From contig CM076648.1 of assembly GCA_038496675.1 (NCBI GenBank), forward strand, positions 13,074,429-13,138,428: a stretch of 64,000 bases of DNA, read 5' to 3'. Below the pieces are notes generated by a model that made no database searches, was not told where the DNA came from, and saw only the letters and a list, made by a program, of their open reading frames with translations. Source of the stretch: Rachycentron canadum. Lineage: Eukaryota > Chordata > Actinopteri > Carangiformes > Rachycentridae. Within the stretch, counting starts at the first letter, position 1. Every line of letters begins with the position of its first letter. The translations under genes were made by a program, and so were the position numbers. Positions 1-12,132 of the stretch are shown here, one piece after another.

Positions 1-997
1 AACATTTTTTAACGCATAGTAATTGATCTGGATCTACCCTAAAATTGAATGGATTCTTCCCTTGCCCCCAACACCAAGTTGCTGCATATCGGTTCAGTGC
101 CTTTTATGTAATCCTTCTGACAGAAACACAGGGGGGTTAAACATAGGTTCGCTGGAGGAAGTAACAAGCTGATGAACACAGCCAGTAAGATATGTAATGT
201 ACAACGAAGAATGCAGCTGGGTTATAAGTCTGGACGGTCTGATCCGATCTACTGGAGGACTGTTTCACAGGAAAAGACCTTAATGTGAAAATGTGTGAAG
301 CCAGTTTATTTAGTGAATTCTGGGAATGGATAGGCACCTGATGGTGTGATCTGAAAGGTATGTTCTTGCAGTGCTTCGTAGGTCAGACTGGTTACTTTAA
401 AGTCAGATCTAATGTGTAGAGGCAGCTCATAGCTTCGTGGTTGCAGTTCATGTCTTTTTTTAAATATTTTTTTTCACATTGGTCATACTTTGTAGCTAAA
501 CACCCCCCTTTTTTTCAGTTTATTCCATTTATTTAATGGGAAATTAGTCACTTAAGTGTTTATGTTAAAAATTGAAAACATTGAGAGCAAGAGACAGTAA
601 TTATAATATTGTTTTTCAGTGCTCAGTCTCTTCAAAGAGATTATGCCTCCTACAGGTTTGCTGCCATAGGATTTATAGGTTTATCTCATTTCCTTTGCAG
701 TTTAAATTAGTAATGCAGATTTAAATGAGGGAAATCTTTTTTTTTTACCAGCTCTGTTCTGATTTTCTTTTCTTTCAATATACCTAGTGACGTTGGTAAT
801 ATATGCTAATTAGCGATAGAGTACCAATGAATTAAAAGCTTTGCTGGTGGCTCTGAAATAATCTGATTTGAGTTATTACAAATCCTATGTAAAATTTTAG
901 ATTGGGCTTTTGGTATTTAGTAGGATTACATTTATTGATAGACTGGCATTTTAACTAGTTGTACTGTACATGTGCGTGTTTGTGTGTGTGTCTGCAG
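1..997 (+). other. Intron sequence of dhodh (5' part)
   Basis: The first coding exon seen begins at 998, after the acceptor TCTGCAG, in the middle of a codon, so an upstream exon must exist. I looked for the expected preceding DHODH segment (GNPRPRVFRL-type) and did not find it here. The stretch is AT-rich with short T runs and no other recognisable feature. Confidence 0.7.
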
Positions 998-1470
998 ATA
1001 TGGATTCAACAGCTGTGGTTTGGCAGAAGCACAGCAGAGGTTAAAGGCCAGGGAAGAAACACAGCAAGAGCAAAGTAAAGGTTAGCTGGTTTTCTGTATA
1101 CTCTGTAGAGACTGTCGATCCATCTGAAAAAAATACCTAGTTTTAAAATTTCAACCAGTTTTCCTTTTTTCTTTTCAAAGATCTAAATAATTTAGATTTT
1201 TATTGCTATAAGTAGTCTGATGATTTCTTCTATACATTTAGTATTTATTAGTCGCTTAGCTTGTAATCAGGAGGTAAGGGACTAGCACTAAGGGAGTTTG
1301 TGGTTAAAAGCACTATTCTGTTGTGTTTTACTTTAATGATCTTGACCTGTCCTTGTTTCACGTTCTGTTGTGTCTGATCCATACCTGCTCACAGTCCATT
1401 TAGCACATGAGCATCCACTGCCCCAGCTGAGTCATGTGTCTGATGATGCAGTGAGTGTTTTTATTTGTCT

Positions 1471-1526
<56 letters not shown>

Positions 1527-4500
1527 CTGGCCTTCCCCTGGGCATCAACCTGGGGAAGAACAAGTTGTCCCAGGACGCAGGGACAGATTACTTGGAGGGG
1601 GTGAGAGTGCTGGGCCCGCTGGCTGACTACCTGGTGGTCAACGTCAGCAGTCCTAATACGCCGGGTCTCCGGGACCTGCAGGGAAAGGCTGAGCTCCACC
1701 AGCTCCTACATAGGGTAGGACTCAGCAATGACAAAAATGTGAACACAACAAAATTTTATCACCTTGAACTTGAATTTGAACTTGGATCTAAATCATTGTC
1801 ATATACAGTATTCATATACAGTGCAAAAGTCTTAGGCCACCCTATAGATTTATTTATTAGAATACAACCAGAAAATACAGGAAATGTGTAGCAGTACTAA
1901 AAAAAAAAAAAAAGAGGACCTGGCTCAGCATCTGGCAGCTTCATCAGGATGAAGCCAAGTTGACTCTTCTACAGTCTGAAGAAGCTCGATCAGGATTGAG
2001 CTTTGTGGAAGGACACCAGCCAAGTAACCACTTTTTCTGAAGGGGGACAGGTTGAAAAGGTTAAAATATGATAAAGCTCACAAAGACTGGAATGAAGATC
2101 AGTGGAAAAGAGTTTTATGGAGTGATGAATCAAGTTTGAAGTATCTAGTTTGTTTGCTGATTTCCCTTTGACCTGATTCTTAAATAAATGTCTTAAATAA
2201 GTACAAGTGTAATTGCTGCGCTCTTCTGTTTGGGTATGATACAGAGAGAAATAGAAACAGGGCATTTTTTCTTAATTCAGCAGCAAACACACTAACTAAG
2301 AAGATTAAACAAAGGATTTTAAAGGATTTGTTTTTGATGAATGAATTCAGAACTGGCTTCAGATCGGATAAAATGCTACCAAAGCTAAGGTGTGAACTAC
2401 GTACCTTCGGGGTTTTAAAGTATTTTTGAAATGATAAGGGGATGTGTTTCAGCTTAAACATGGTGTTCAGTTTTTATTGAAATGAAGTACCTATTTTTTA
2501 CTTTGTTGTTGAGTACATCTCCTGTCAATTTAAATAAAGTGACGGCTGAAATTATAATCCTTCCCGTTCCCAAGGCTTTAGATTTTACAGCACAGTGCAC
2601 ATACTTTCTGTGTAGTTTCCAATAATTGTAGCCCCCCCCCCCCCCCATATACTCACATTCTCCTTCAATCTCTCCAGGTGTTAAAGGAGCGTGATGCCCT
2701 GCGGACAGAACACAAACCACCGGTCCTGGTGAAAATTGCTCCTGACCTCACTGCACAGGACAAACGAGACATAGCTGATGTTGTCACTGAGGTTAGAAGT
2801 TTGTTATAGTTTTTATAGTAATTTCCTTATTGTGCTTTCTACCTTCCTCTTAATTTCATTTCCTGTTAATCTAATTTCTTTTTGCTCTGTGATAGCTATG
2901 TTTCATTTTGACTGTGTTCTGCATCTGTGCAGGTTAAATTCAGAAAGGATTGTGCTAGTTTTTCCATGTCGGATATAGATTTAACTTTTAAATGTCATAT
3001 TTATGTTGTAAATCTAATCTGATTAACAAAACAGAATACTTTTCACATTTACACATTCTGCTTTTATTCAGTTAAATTTGTTTTTATAATGTTGTCATCC
3101 TTGTATCCTTTCTCGAAAAAAAGGTGACAGCACTAATACCTGGAGTCATCCACATTGCTTGCTTTTATGAAAACAGTGCACACCCTTTGCAAGGATGCAG
3201 CCATTTTCTTGCTTCAGTGGCAGTTGTACTGTTGGGCAGATAAATGTTACAATGCAACTTAATTTTAACTGTAACTGCTAAAATAACTTTATTTACAGAA
3301 TCCCTCAAAACAAAGTAGAGGGATATTATTAATGAAAGGCTTTTTGAAAATGATATTTTTTGTAGCAACCTTTGACAAAATTTTCCTTTAGTTTTGTCTT
3401 TATGTTCATTCTTGCTTCAATACGTTTCTATGTTTGGATTTTCACATGAAAGAGTCACATGCTTGCTAGAGTGAAGGCTGCAGTTGTTAAATGATCAAAT
3501 GATACGATTTGCTTGATATTGCGGTTGGCTGTCTTTTGTGGTAACAACTTTCTAATTGGCTCATTTTCAACCCTATCAGAGAACTATTGAAAAACTGTTG
3601 CTCAACAGAATCTTTTAAAAGACTTGACTCTTTTCTTCCAGTCTGTTGTGGTAACCTCATCACTAGTAGGATGATTTTAGAAAGAACAGTGTTTTTGTGC
3701 TCATGGAAGTGAGTAGGAGACGAACCTCAATGGGAAAGACATTAAGAAGGGAAAAGTAAGCATTTATTTTAACAGCATTCTGTCCGCCCCCTTGTCACAA
3801 CACACTTCACATTGGAGGTCTGTGGAAGTCAAATGGCCATTCCTCATAGCCATCCACAAAAAACAGTTCTGTGCCCCTTAGATGCTGCTACTCAAAAGTT
3901 TGAACACAATTTCTTATTTAAATGAATGGGAAAGTATATCCAAACATTTGATTGGTACTGTATGTTAGTTCCTGTCCTCAACTCTGTGTATGTTCTGTGT
4001 TTGCAGCTTGGAGTGGATGGTTTAATGGTGTCTAACACCACAGTGTCCAGGCCAGAGACGCTTCAAGATCCACATAAGTCTGAGGTTGGTGGGCTAAGTG
4101 GCCAGCCTCTCAAAGAGCTCTCTACTAGCACTGTCAGAGAGATGTACAGCCTCACCAAAGGTACTTCATCACTTGTGAACATTTTCTGTCTGCGTCTTGT
4201 CACCTCAGCATCAAGTAAAAATGCCAAAAATTTGACAGTTCCAGCTTCACAATTTGGAGATGTGCCTTTTTTTCTGAATAATTGTGTGATTATTTTTGGA
4301 GGTTATATATAAAATAGACTCATTGTATGTCAATATTATTGTAGGTAAAGTACCAATTGTGGGAATTGGTGGCGTGGCCAGTGGGCAGGATGCTCTGGAT
4401 AAGATCCGTGCTGGTGCTTCATTGGTTCAGCTCTACACTGCTCTGACCTATCAGGGTCCACCTGTAGTGACAAAGATTAAACGAGAATTGGATCAACTTC

Positions 4501-5259
4501 TTAAGTGAGTATGACCATTAATGGAAATGACCATAATTCCTTAGGTGGAAAATTGACAGATTTCTGAGGGCTTACTTTAAATTAATTACAGGATGATTCT
4601 GGTTTATCACATATTGGATGTTATGTTTTATTGTCTTGGCAATAACATTTTATTCATCAATGAAATTACCAAGATCTGTGAGCCAAATTATTTCTCTTAA
4701 AGATCTGACAGGGCAAGAAGCAACACCAGTGTTCCTTGACCTCAGGCTAAATTTGTCAGTGTTGCCAGCAAATAATGTGCTTTATATAACTGGATAAACT
4801 GTTGGCTTTGTACAAAGGTCTGTGGTTGTGTTTCTTCCCTTGTCAAAGGTTATTTTAATAATGTTATCATAACCGATAGAAATTATGGGCACAGCTACAG
4901 AATAAATAAGTACAATGGAACTAATGATGGTCACAAAGTTCTCAATTTGACCATAAGCCTACACATATAGTGGTATTTGGCAGCAATACTAATGCAACTC
5001 AATATATTATGCATGTGAGGTAAAGGTATTTCAAGTTTCTCAAACATATTCTCAAAGAGTTTCCAGAACTTTACTTCTGTTTGTCAATTGCTTTGTCTCT
5101 CAACTGTGTAAAAACTTGTTCTCCTCTGATTCTTATTTTCAAATGTGTTTTAACAGAGATCAAGGTTTCAGCAGTGTATCTGAGGCAGTTGGAGCAGATC
5201 ACCGTGGAGCAGATTGGTCAACTCAAAAGCAAAGCTCACTAAAAGATGGTAAATGTTAA
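998..5259 (+). CDS. dhodh: Dihydroorotate dehydrogenase (quinone), mitochondrial; 3' six coding exons, 5' end outside window
   Basis: Class 2 DHODH oxidises dihydroorotate to orotate and passes electrons to ubiquinone at the inner mitochondrial membrane, the fourth step of de novo UMP synthesis. Six exons join in phase: 998-1080, 1527-1714, 2678-2791, 4007-4160, 4345-4504 and 5157-5259 (TAA at 5257-5259), about 267 residues. Visible motifs are YGFNS at the first exon, LPLGINLGKNK, VVNVSSPNTPGL (holding the active-site serine of class 2 enzymes), LVKIAPDL, SNTTVSRP, GLSGQPLK, the FMN-phosphate region GIGGVASGQDA and LVQLYTAL. All exons have AG acceptors and GT donors. The mitochondrial targeting segment, membrane helix and roughly the first 130 residues of the family are absent, so the gene starts before base 1. 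The tail runs 14 residues past the family's GADHR end. One acceptor is preceded by a long GT repeat, and the next intron holds a Tc1-like relic. Identification is firm; the exact C-terminus is slightly less certain. Confidence 0.96.
1479..1524. repeat. (GT)n microsatellite abutting a dhodh splice acceptor
   Basis: About 23 uninterrupted GT units run directly into the acceptor TAG at 1524-1526, so the repeat takes the place of the polypyrimidine tract for the exon starting at 1527. Confidence 0.97.
1812..2141 (+). mobile_element. Tc1/mariner-like transposon relic in a dhodh intron
   Basis: The relic starts with a Tc1-type terminal motif (GTGCAAAAGTCTTAGGCCACC, from 1820). It continues through broken transposase-coding sequence, which near 2078-2141 reads as DKAHKDWNEDQWKRVLWSDE, the region around the second catalytic aspartate in this superfamily. 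The reading frame is interrupted, an A run sits at about 1899-1914, and no right terminal repeat is seen before the next exon at 2678. It is therefore a truncated, dead copy. Confidence 0.75.
2632..2646. repeat. Poly-C tract (15 C) upstream of a dhodh exon
   Basis: Fifteen consecutive C lie 31 bases before the acceptor AG at 2676-2677, within the region expected to act as pyrimidine tract or branch-point surroundings. Confidence 0.95.
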
Positions 5260-7574
5260 CACAGACACTCAGGGCTTAGCAGCACCTGTAGCTGCTATCT
5301 TCTCCCACTCAGCAACACGATTGTTAACTTTTCCAAAGCAGAGGTAAATGTTGTGTGTTTGTGATAGTCCATTTGTGCATTCAGTTAGATCTGAAGTGGT
5401 TGTTATTTTCAGTATTGGTGTTGAGGAGCATAAAGGTTCAATGCAACAAGCCTTAGCAATGCCTTTACTTATTAAGTGAATAATGGTTCATTTTTGAAGA
5501 TGCATTTGCAGTAATGAGAAACCGTTCTTTCTTTTTGTTACAGTGTAACAGCAGTTAGTATTTCTCAAGTGCATTCTGAGACAAAGTGGTTGAATTTTTC
5601 AAACACTCGCTCCCTAAATTTTTTTTTTAACAAATGAATACATGCAAATTTCTAGTGTGTAAGAAAAATACATTGTTTAAGAAAATAATTTGACATGATT
5701 TTTAATGGATAAAAAAGCAAAACCTATTTGTAGTCCTATACTTGAGTAATCTTAGAGAAGTAGAAACAATACATTCATATGTTGACATAATGTTATTCAT
5801 TGTCTAAATGCTTATCTAAATATAGATATTATTCTTCAATGAATGAGGTGACAACATTTGTTGAATGCATGCACAGAAATCTAGTCATACTCATGCAGCT
5901 CAAATGTTATTTGGGTTTAGGCTCAAGGTATTTATTTTGCCATTTGCTATGATATAGGGCTTCTAGTGGGGCTCCTCATGGCGAGTGTGAGCTCTGTTTC
6001 AATCTGTTGTTCACCAGACTTTAAAGCTCCAATAGGAGCACAGTTAAAACAGTATACACAGTTAGAACTTCATGTGTTGTTTGCAGATGATATATTGCAT
6101 AATTTCTATTTGACATTTTTGTGATTTCTTTTGACAAAAAAATTGAAGACTGAAATCTGCTGTGGCTATTCATTGCACCAGAGGATGAATCGTACTGGCT
6201 GTCGTGCCCCAGCTATTTTATTACCAAAATGTATACTTTTGCAAATTCAAAATCCATTCGTCAGATAAGCATAAAAGTTTTTTCACAATATGTTCGTCAT
6301 CTTAGCATCGTGCTGTATAGATGCTATGAGATCATGCAATCAGATTTTTACAATGTGTTTATCAAGATTCATGCATCACTCAGTTTTGCATTTGGTCAGG
6401 CTAAGTTGGTTGTTTTTCTCACTGGTTTACTGTCATAAAAACTCACCGGCCATGGAATCCAATATGTTTTGTGAGAGCAGGGGTGGAATAATGCACTTGT
6501 TTCGAATTTGAATATGTACCATCTTTACTAGTTTTGTTCCTGTGTGTATGTGGAAGCGCATGTGAAGGCAGGTCATTCACACAGACTGAAAAATATCCTT
6601 CGAGGTTCAACAAAAATAAAATTAAAAAAAAAAACAAAACAAAAAAAACTGGTTGTACTGTGGAAAGATTTGAAGTTGTTTTCATTTTAACAGTTACAGG
6701 AATCCTTTTCTACAGTCCCACTGAGGAGAAACACAATCTGCCTGAGTGTAGACTCTTCCCTAACATTTATATCAGCAGCAAACAAAGTGGAGGTCTGTCC
6801 AGATTTACGAAATGTTCAGGCTTGAAAGAACTAAGATTACATTTGTGTGTTCCTGGCAGCAATAGAGAAAGCCCTTCAAGTCCTCTTCCCAATAGCTCAA
6901 CTCCCACTCCTCCATGTTCTTATTAGCTGTGGGCATTGTGGCATTGTGGCCCATTGGTGCAGCCTGCTGCTTTTATTGTTATTCTTGGGTTTTCCCCTCA
7001 CACATTGACACATTGCGATGCCTTTCTACTTTCACAACATTAATCCTAGAATAGACGGCAGTCATTAGACATAGCCAGAGAAGGCAGCAGTACTGTGAGG
7101 ATCAGCTGTGAACTGCCAAGCGCCTTCTTCTCCTGAGGCCAAGTCCAAACTGGCTTGTATCCCATATGTGGTGTCACAAGTAGGAGAACAGGCAAGGCCT
7201 GACTTCCAGACAAGCAAAATTTAAAAACTGAAGGCCACTTAGATGAACGTTTTCCTCATATAACTTTGATCATAGCTAGGAGGCAGCGCTCATTTGTCCC
7301 TGAGAGCTATTTGTGCCCTGCTTTGATGCAGTCTGAAAGCTAATCAGAAGAGAAGGGCAGTGCTGGTCATATATCGCTTCCGATGAGCATTAGCCAAATA
7401 TTCATTATTGTATCTAGCACCACACTGCTACATGTATCCATAAGGTCAATTATGAAGTTCAAACAGTTAAATAGATTTTATGACTCTGCACAGGCAACAG
7501 TCTGGGCCGGAGGTATTATGTCTTCGGGTTGACTGTCACATTCAACCCAAAGAGCAGTGCTAGAAGTGCTAGAG

Positions 7575-7860
7575 TAACACCTTGTGGGAATTTCTTCAAA
7601 TTTGGCACCAATTTTAATCCACTTTGATTCAAAGGTGAACTGATTAGATTTTGGTGGTCAAAGGTCAAGGTTACGATGACCTCACAAAAAAACAGTTTTG
7701 GACTTGTGTATGTGATATTTCAATCACACCTTCAAATTTTACTCAAGGATGAACTGATTTTGGTAGACAAAGGTCACCTCACAAAACATGTTCTTGGTCA
7801 TAACTCTCAAAATCATACACTCAATAGGCCATAATTTAACTCAAACGTAGTAAAGCCTAG
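7575..7860. repeat. Dispersed repeat-like segment
   Basis: The words 'caaaggtcaaggt', 'caaaggtcacctcac', 'gaactgattagatttt' and 'gaactgattttggtag' recur within a few hundred bases in a style typical of a degraded, internally repetitive teleost repeat. No terminal repeats or open frame are seen, and the family is not identified. Confidence 0.45.
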
Positions 7861-10800
7861 CTTCACTGTGACGTAATGTTCTGCCAAAACACTTCAGGCT
7901 TTTATTCAATGCTGTAACTCAGGAAGGGCAGGTTGTGGCTGTATTTCCTGCATCAAGGGTGGTTGGTGGAGGCACACAATTGTAGTTATGTCACACACTA
8001 TTTTACTGAACAACCACATTAATAAACTGCTAAGTATGGGGAGCAGATGTCTTGGTAATACACACGCACCCAGAGAAGAGGAAAGAATTTGTCCTTACTC
8101 GGCTGCACAAGGAGACAAACAAAGCAATAAAAACTGCACTGAATGAACATAAAAACATTTTGCCTCTGTAAGACCTGTATGTAACCAAAACAATGGCTAT
8201 GCAGTAGAACAGATGTGGAAAAGAAAATAGATTGAGGTTAGATAGTCCACATGACTTAGCTTTTTACCTCATTGAATAATAAAACTTCATCACCCTGCTA
8301 GGGATGCAACTAATGAGTGTTTTAATAACCTAAATGTTTTGTTAAAATAAAATAATTAAAAATTCTTAATTCTTTGTACCCAAGCTGATCCCTTCAAATT
8401 GTTTGTTTTGTCTGACCAACAGCTTATTATTGGGTGCATTGCTGTGACATTTTGTATGTGCGTTCATGGTCCACAGAGGATAAATCCTAATTACTTCAGT
8501 GATCTGCAGACTTTCTCTCAAGCACCATCATGAAATCGAAATTTGGGATTTTGAGTTAGATGTTTCAACTATTATTCGATGGATTGGTACATTAATCATG
8601 TTTCCCTCATGATGATTTGCTATCTTAAATACTGTTGGTATTCTAACATTGTGTGTGCATTCACTGTACTAGTACTTGATACACTAATACTCTTGTTACC
8701 ATCTCTCACTATGTCTTGTTCCTTTTTGTGGCATTTACCAGAGTACGAGCAAAATACAGAGTAATTAGTAAAAATACTATTTAGTAACAATAGCTCTCCC
8801 ACAGTGTGTCTGTCTAAATAGACACCCTGGACAGAGAGAGAGGGGTGTTACAGGCAGCAAAAATCCTCTAACTGGAATGAAGCCCAAGACGTTGCAGTCA
8901 CATGGTATAAATCTTAACTAACCAGGCACTGGGACACCCTCATTTACGTTTTCTCTCCACTTGTTTTGACATTAAGACTCTGACATGGTGTCTTTTTACT
9001 TTGTGTGGATGACATTTACAAACACGATTTATAAGTTGTAGTTTTTCTTTTTGTGTTATTTGTGTTTTTCTGGAACATCAGATGACAAAGCTAATGAAGC
9101 ATTTTTTAAATCAAAGGAGATTCTATTGGAGGTTTTTTATGTTTGAGGAGGAGGAGGCTTGAGGTCTGAGAGAGCCAATGTCTTCTAGGTCATTGGTCAC
9201 AAAACTAATCAACCCTGAATGTTGCAAGGTAAAGCAAAGATGGTTTCTGGATCATTTGTTAAGTGAAAATCCTCAACCCCCCCCCCCAAAGAAAACCCAA
9301 CGAATGCCCTTAATGCAGTTAATCTTAAGATTTAACTTTAAATCTTAACATTTTAATTCAATTTCATCAAATAGTTTACATTTAATTTCAATTGATTGAT
9401 CGATATATTTGTACTGCATCTGCAATTTTGCAGTGCAGATCACAAATATAAGAGAGAAAAGAAATGCAATACAATACAGTACAACCAACAGACATTCAAG
9501 ACAGTTAAAACATGTATGTGATCCCGGCAAATAAAATACACAGGAAAAAAATGCTATGAAGCTTTGTATAGTCAGTGGTTTAGAATAATGATTACTATTC
9601 CTTACAGATAGAAGACAATAAAACTCACTTAGTAAATATGTACTTGCATACATTTAACAGTTCAGTCATTGGTTTTTCCTTGTCACTCTGCAGTGATCTG
9701 ATTTGAAAAAGTGCTGAATTTGTGCTTAGTACTGATCATCATTTATGTAATTTCTTAAGATACAGATTTTTTATTTATTTTTTTAACATTTATAATACAA
9801 ATGTATTGAAATTGAAATCTGTCTGCCTCAGGTCAGTCACATAAACCTTTACCAAGCATAATTAGTTGATGTCAGTAGGTGTAGATCAAGGGAAGTGTAT
9901 ACAGCGCTATCACTGTCAAGAGACCTGAACATTTAGATATGGATAAAATGAATAACATAAAACACAAGATTTCAGAAACCTTTGCATATTAAAGAAGCTG
10001 AGGCAGCCCCTGAAGAAAGAGGCATAGAGCAGCCTGTATTTTGTTGAGACATTTCATAAGGCATGACACAAAAAGCCTTTGGAGATGCTGAAAGCAGAGC
10101 ACAGCTAGCTGCCAATTTAACACCATTTTTACTGTGAAGTGTGTCAATGGCAGCATCTTTTAGGGGTAAGAATCAACACCATAGAGAATTACGGCAAGTA
10201 TGGGAAATTGTTGAGAGGAAACCTGCTTTAGACTGCCAAAGACTTTAGATATACCTTTTTAACAAGACCGTGACTGCAAACAAAGGCTTCAGAGCCAATA
10301 GTGAGAAAGCCCTACAGAGGCCAGAGCTAAAGCTCCAACTCAGATCATATTGAGAACAAGTGAAATAGCCTGAAAATTCATTGCCAAGCTGATTGAGCCA
10401 AACTAAATCTGCGAGGCAGGCAGAGAAAACCCTAGTCTTTATGCAGTCAAATAATAGTCACATCTGCTTTGACTCAAAATATGATTTGCTGCTAACTGTT
10501 CCTCTTGTTTGTAAAATGATGGGATTGAATATTGTGTCAGGAAAGATTTGTCAATTTTCTTTTACTGTATTCAGTTAATGTGTAAGTTTACAGTGCCTTG
10601 TCAGATCGTTTGCTTGGCTGTGATTTAAATGGGAACTTTTTAGCAGTAAACATAGTTAAGAGCAGTTCTTACGTTGCCTCAAAATGACCTCATAACAGCC
10701 AATAAGGTGATGCAGATAGCAAGTTTTGTTGCTCAGTCAGACCCCGACTCACATGAGAATCTGCTGACTTATCAACAGTTAACACAGTTACCATCTTTTA

Positions 10801-11556
10801 TTTGTCTGTGTTGTTAGTTAGCTTGCAACTGTGTCCGATACAGTGTTAGTGGCTATGCTAATGAAAACTCTGTACTGACAAGGTTTCAGGTTTATGTTGC
10901 CCAGCCCTGCACTTGATGGGATTGATTCCTGTTTTTATGAGTTCACTATCCACTAAAGGTGGATGTACGCAGTTGAACAATTCAGTACTTATTTTGCTCA
11001 TGTTAGGTTGAACACTTGATTTTTATTGGAGGTGGTCTTAAAATTACATTATATTACATTCATGTGATGCTTTTGTCCAAAGTGACTCACAATAATTGCC
11101 TGCATTGCATATAATAAACATCCCAGGTTTTGGTGTGCAGAATACTCTGTATATGGAGGAGCTTCATCATTGACTCGTCTGGATCAGAGGTTCACACAGA
11201 TTTAACAGCTGATAGCACTTGTGCTGTTCCTCCTCGTGGCAGGACAAAAGATGAACACGGAGCTATACTATAAGACTCCTTGTCATTAGTGGCACCCAAT
11301 TTTTCTCTGGTACTTGTGCTGTCAAAATTAATTTTAAAATATGGCATATGGTATATAAATGAGGCATTGAGATAGAGACCGAGTTGAATAAAAGGAGAAA
11401 ATATGTAAAATTGTGAAAAACAGGTGAAACTTATCAATGAACTGTATGGCGGATGTCAAGCAGTCGTGATTATGTAAGTTTGAGTGCTGCAGGTGCTGTC
11501 TGAGGTGTTTAGTTTGTCATAAGGAGGAGGAGGAGGAATGACAGCTGGGAGCCTGT

Positions 11557-11576
11557 CAGGTCAGGTCAGGTCAGTC
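11557..11576. repeat. Short tandem of overlapping AGGTCA words
   Basis: A five-base period (AGGTC) is repeated about three times. It creates overlapping AGGTCA hexamers, the nuclear-receptor half-site word, but the five-base spacing does not match a standard direct-repeat receptor element. Confidence 0.7.
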
Positions 11577-11690
11577 AACAAAGTAGACATAAATGTTCTT
11601 GCTGAATCCTGATGGAGCTGTAATGTTTAGATGTTTGTATTAAGCTATTTTAATCAAAAATTAAGATAAAATAGGTAGAAGTAGTATGTA

Positions 11691-11696
<6 letters not shown>

Positions 11697-11732
<36 letters not shown>

Positions 11733-12132
11733 NNNNNNNNNNNNNNNNNNNNNNNNNNNNNNNNNNNNNNNNNNNNNNNNNNNNNNNNNNNNNNNNNNNN
11801 NNNNNNNNNNNNNNNNNNNNNNNNNNNNNNNNNNNNNNNNNNNNNNNNNNNNNNNNNNNNNNNNNNNNNNNNNNNNNNNNNNNNNNNNNNNNNNNNNNNN
11901 NNNNNNNNNNNNNNNNNNNNNNNNNNNNNNNNNNNNNNNNNNNNNNNNNNNNNNNNNNNNNNNNNNNNNNNNNNNNNNNNNNNNNNNNNNNNNNNNNNNN
12001 NNNNNNNNNNNNNNNNNNNNNNNNNNNNNNNNNNNNNNNNNNNNNNNNNNNNNNNNNNNNNNNNNNNNNNNNNNNNNNNNNNNNNNNNNNNNNNNNNNNN
12101 NNNNNNNNNNNNNNNNNNNNNNNTTTTTTTTT
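11697..12132. other. TG/TA microsatellite followed by assembly gap
   Basis: (TG)n then (TA)n at 11691-11732 run into N at 11733-12123 (391 bases), followed by a T run. The gap probably reflects failure to assemble a longer dinucleotide array. Confidence 0.95.

Noticed and set aside
1370..1891. 173-residue open frame on the plus strand
   Set aside because: It reads intron sequence and the GT repeat into a true dhodh exon and then into the following intron; only 1527-1714 is coding.
6534..6926. 130-residue plus-strand frame
   Set aside because: Lysine/asparagine-rich and proline-rich low-complexity reading with no recognisable domain or splice structure.
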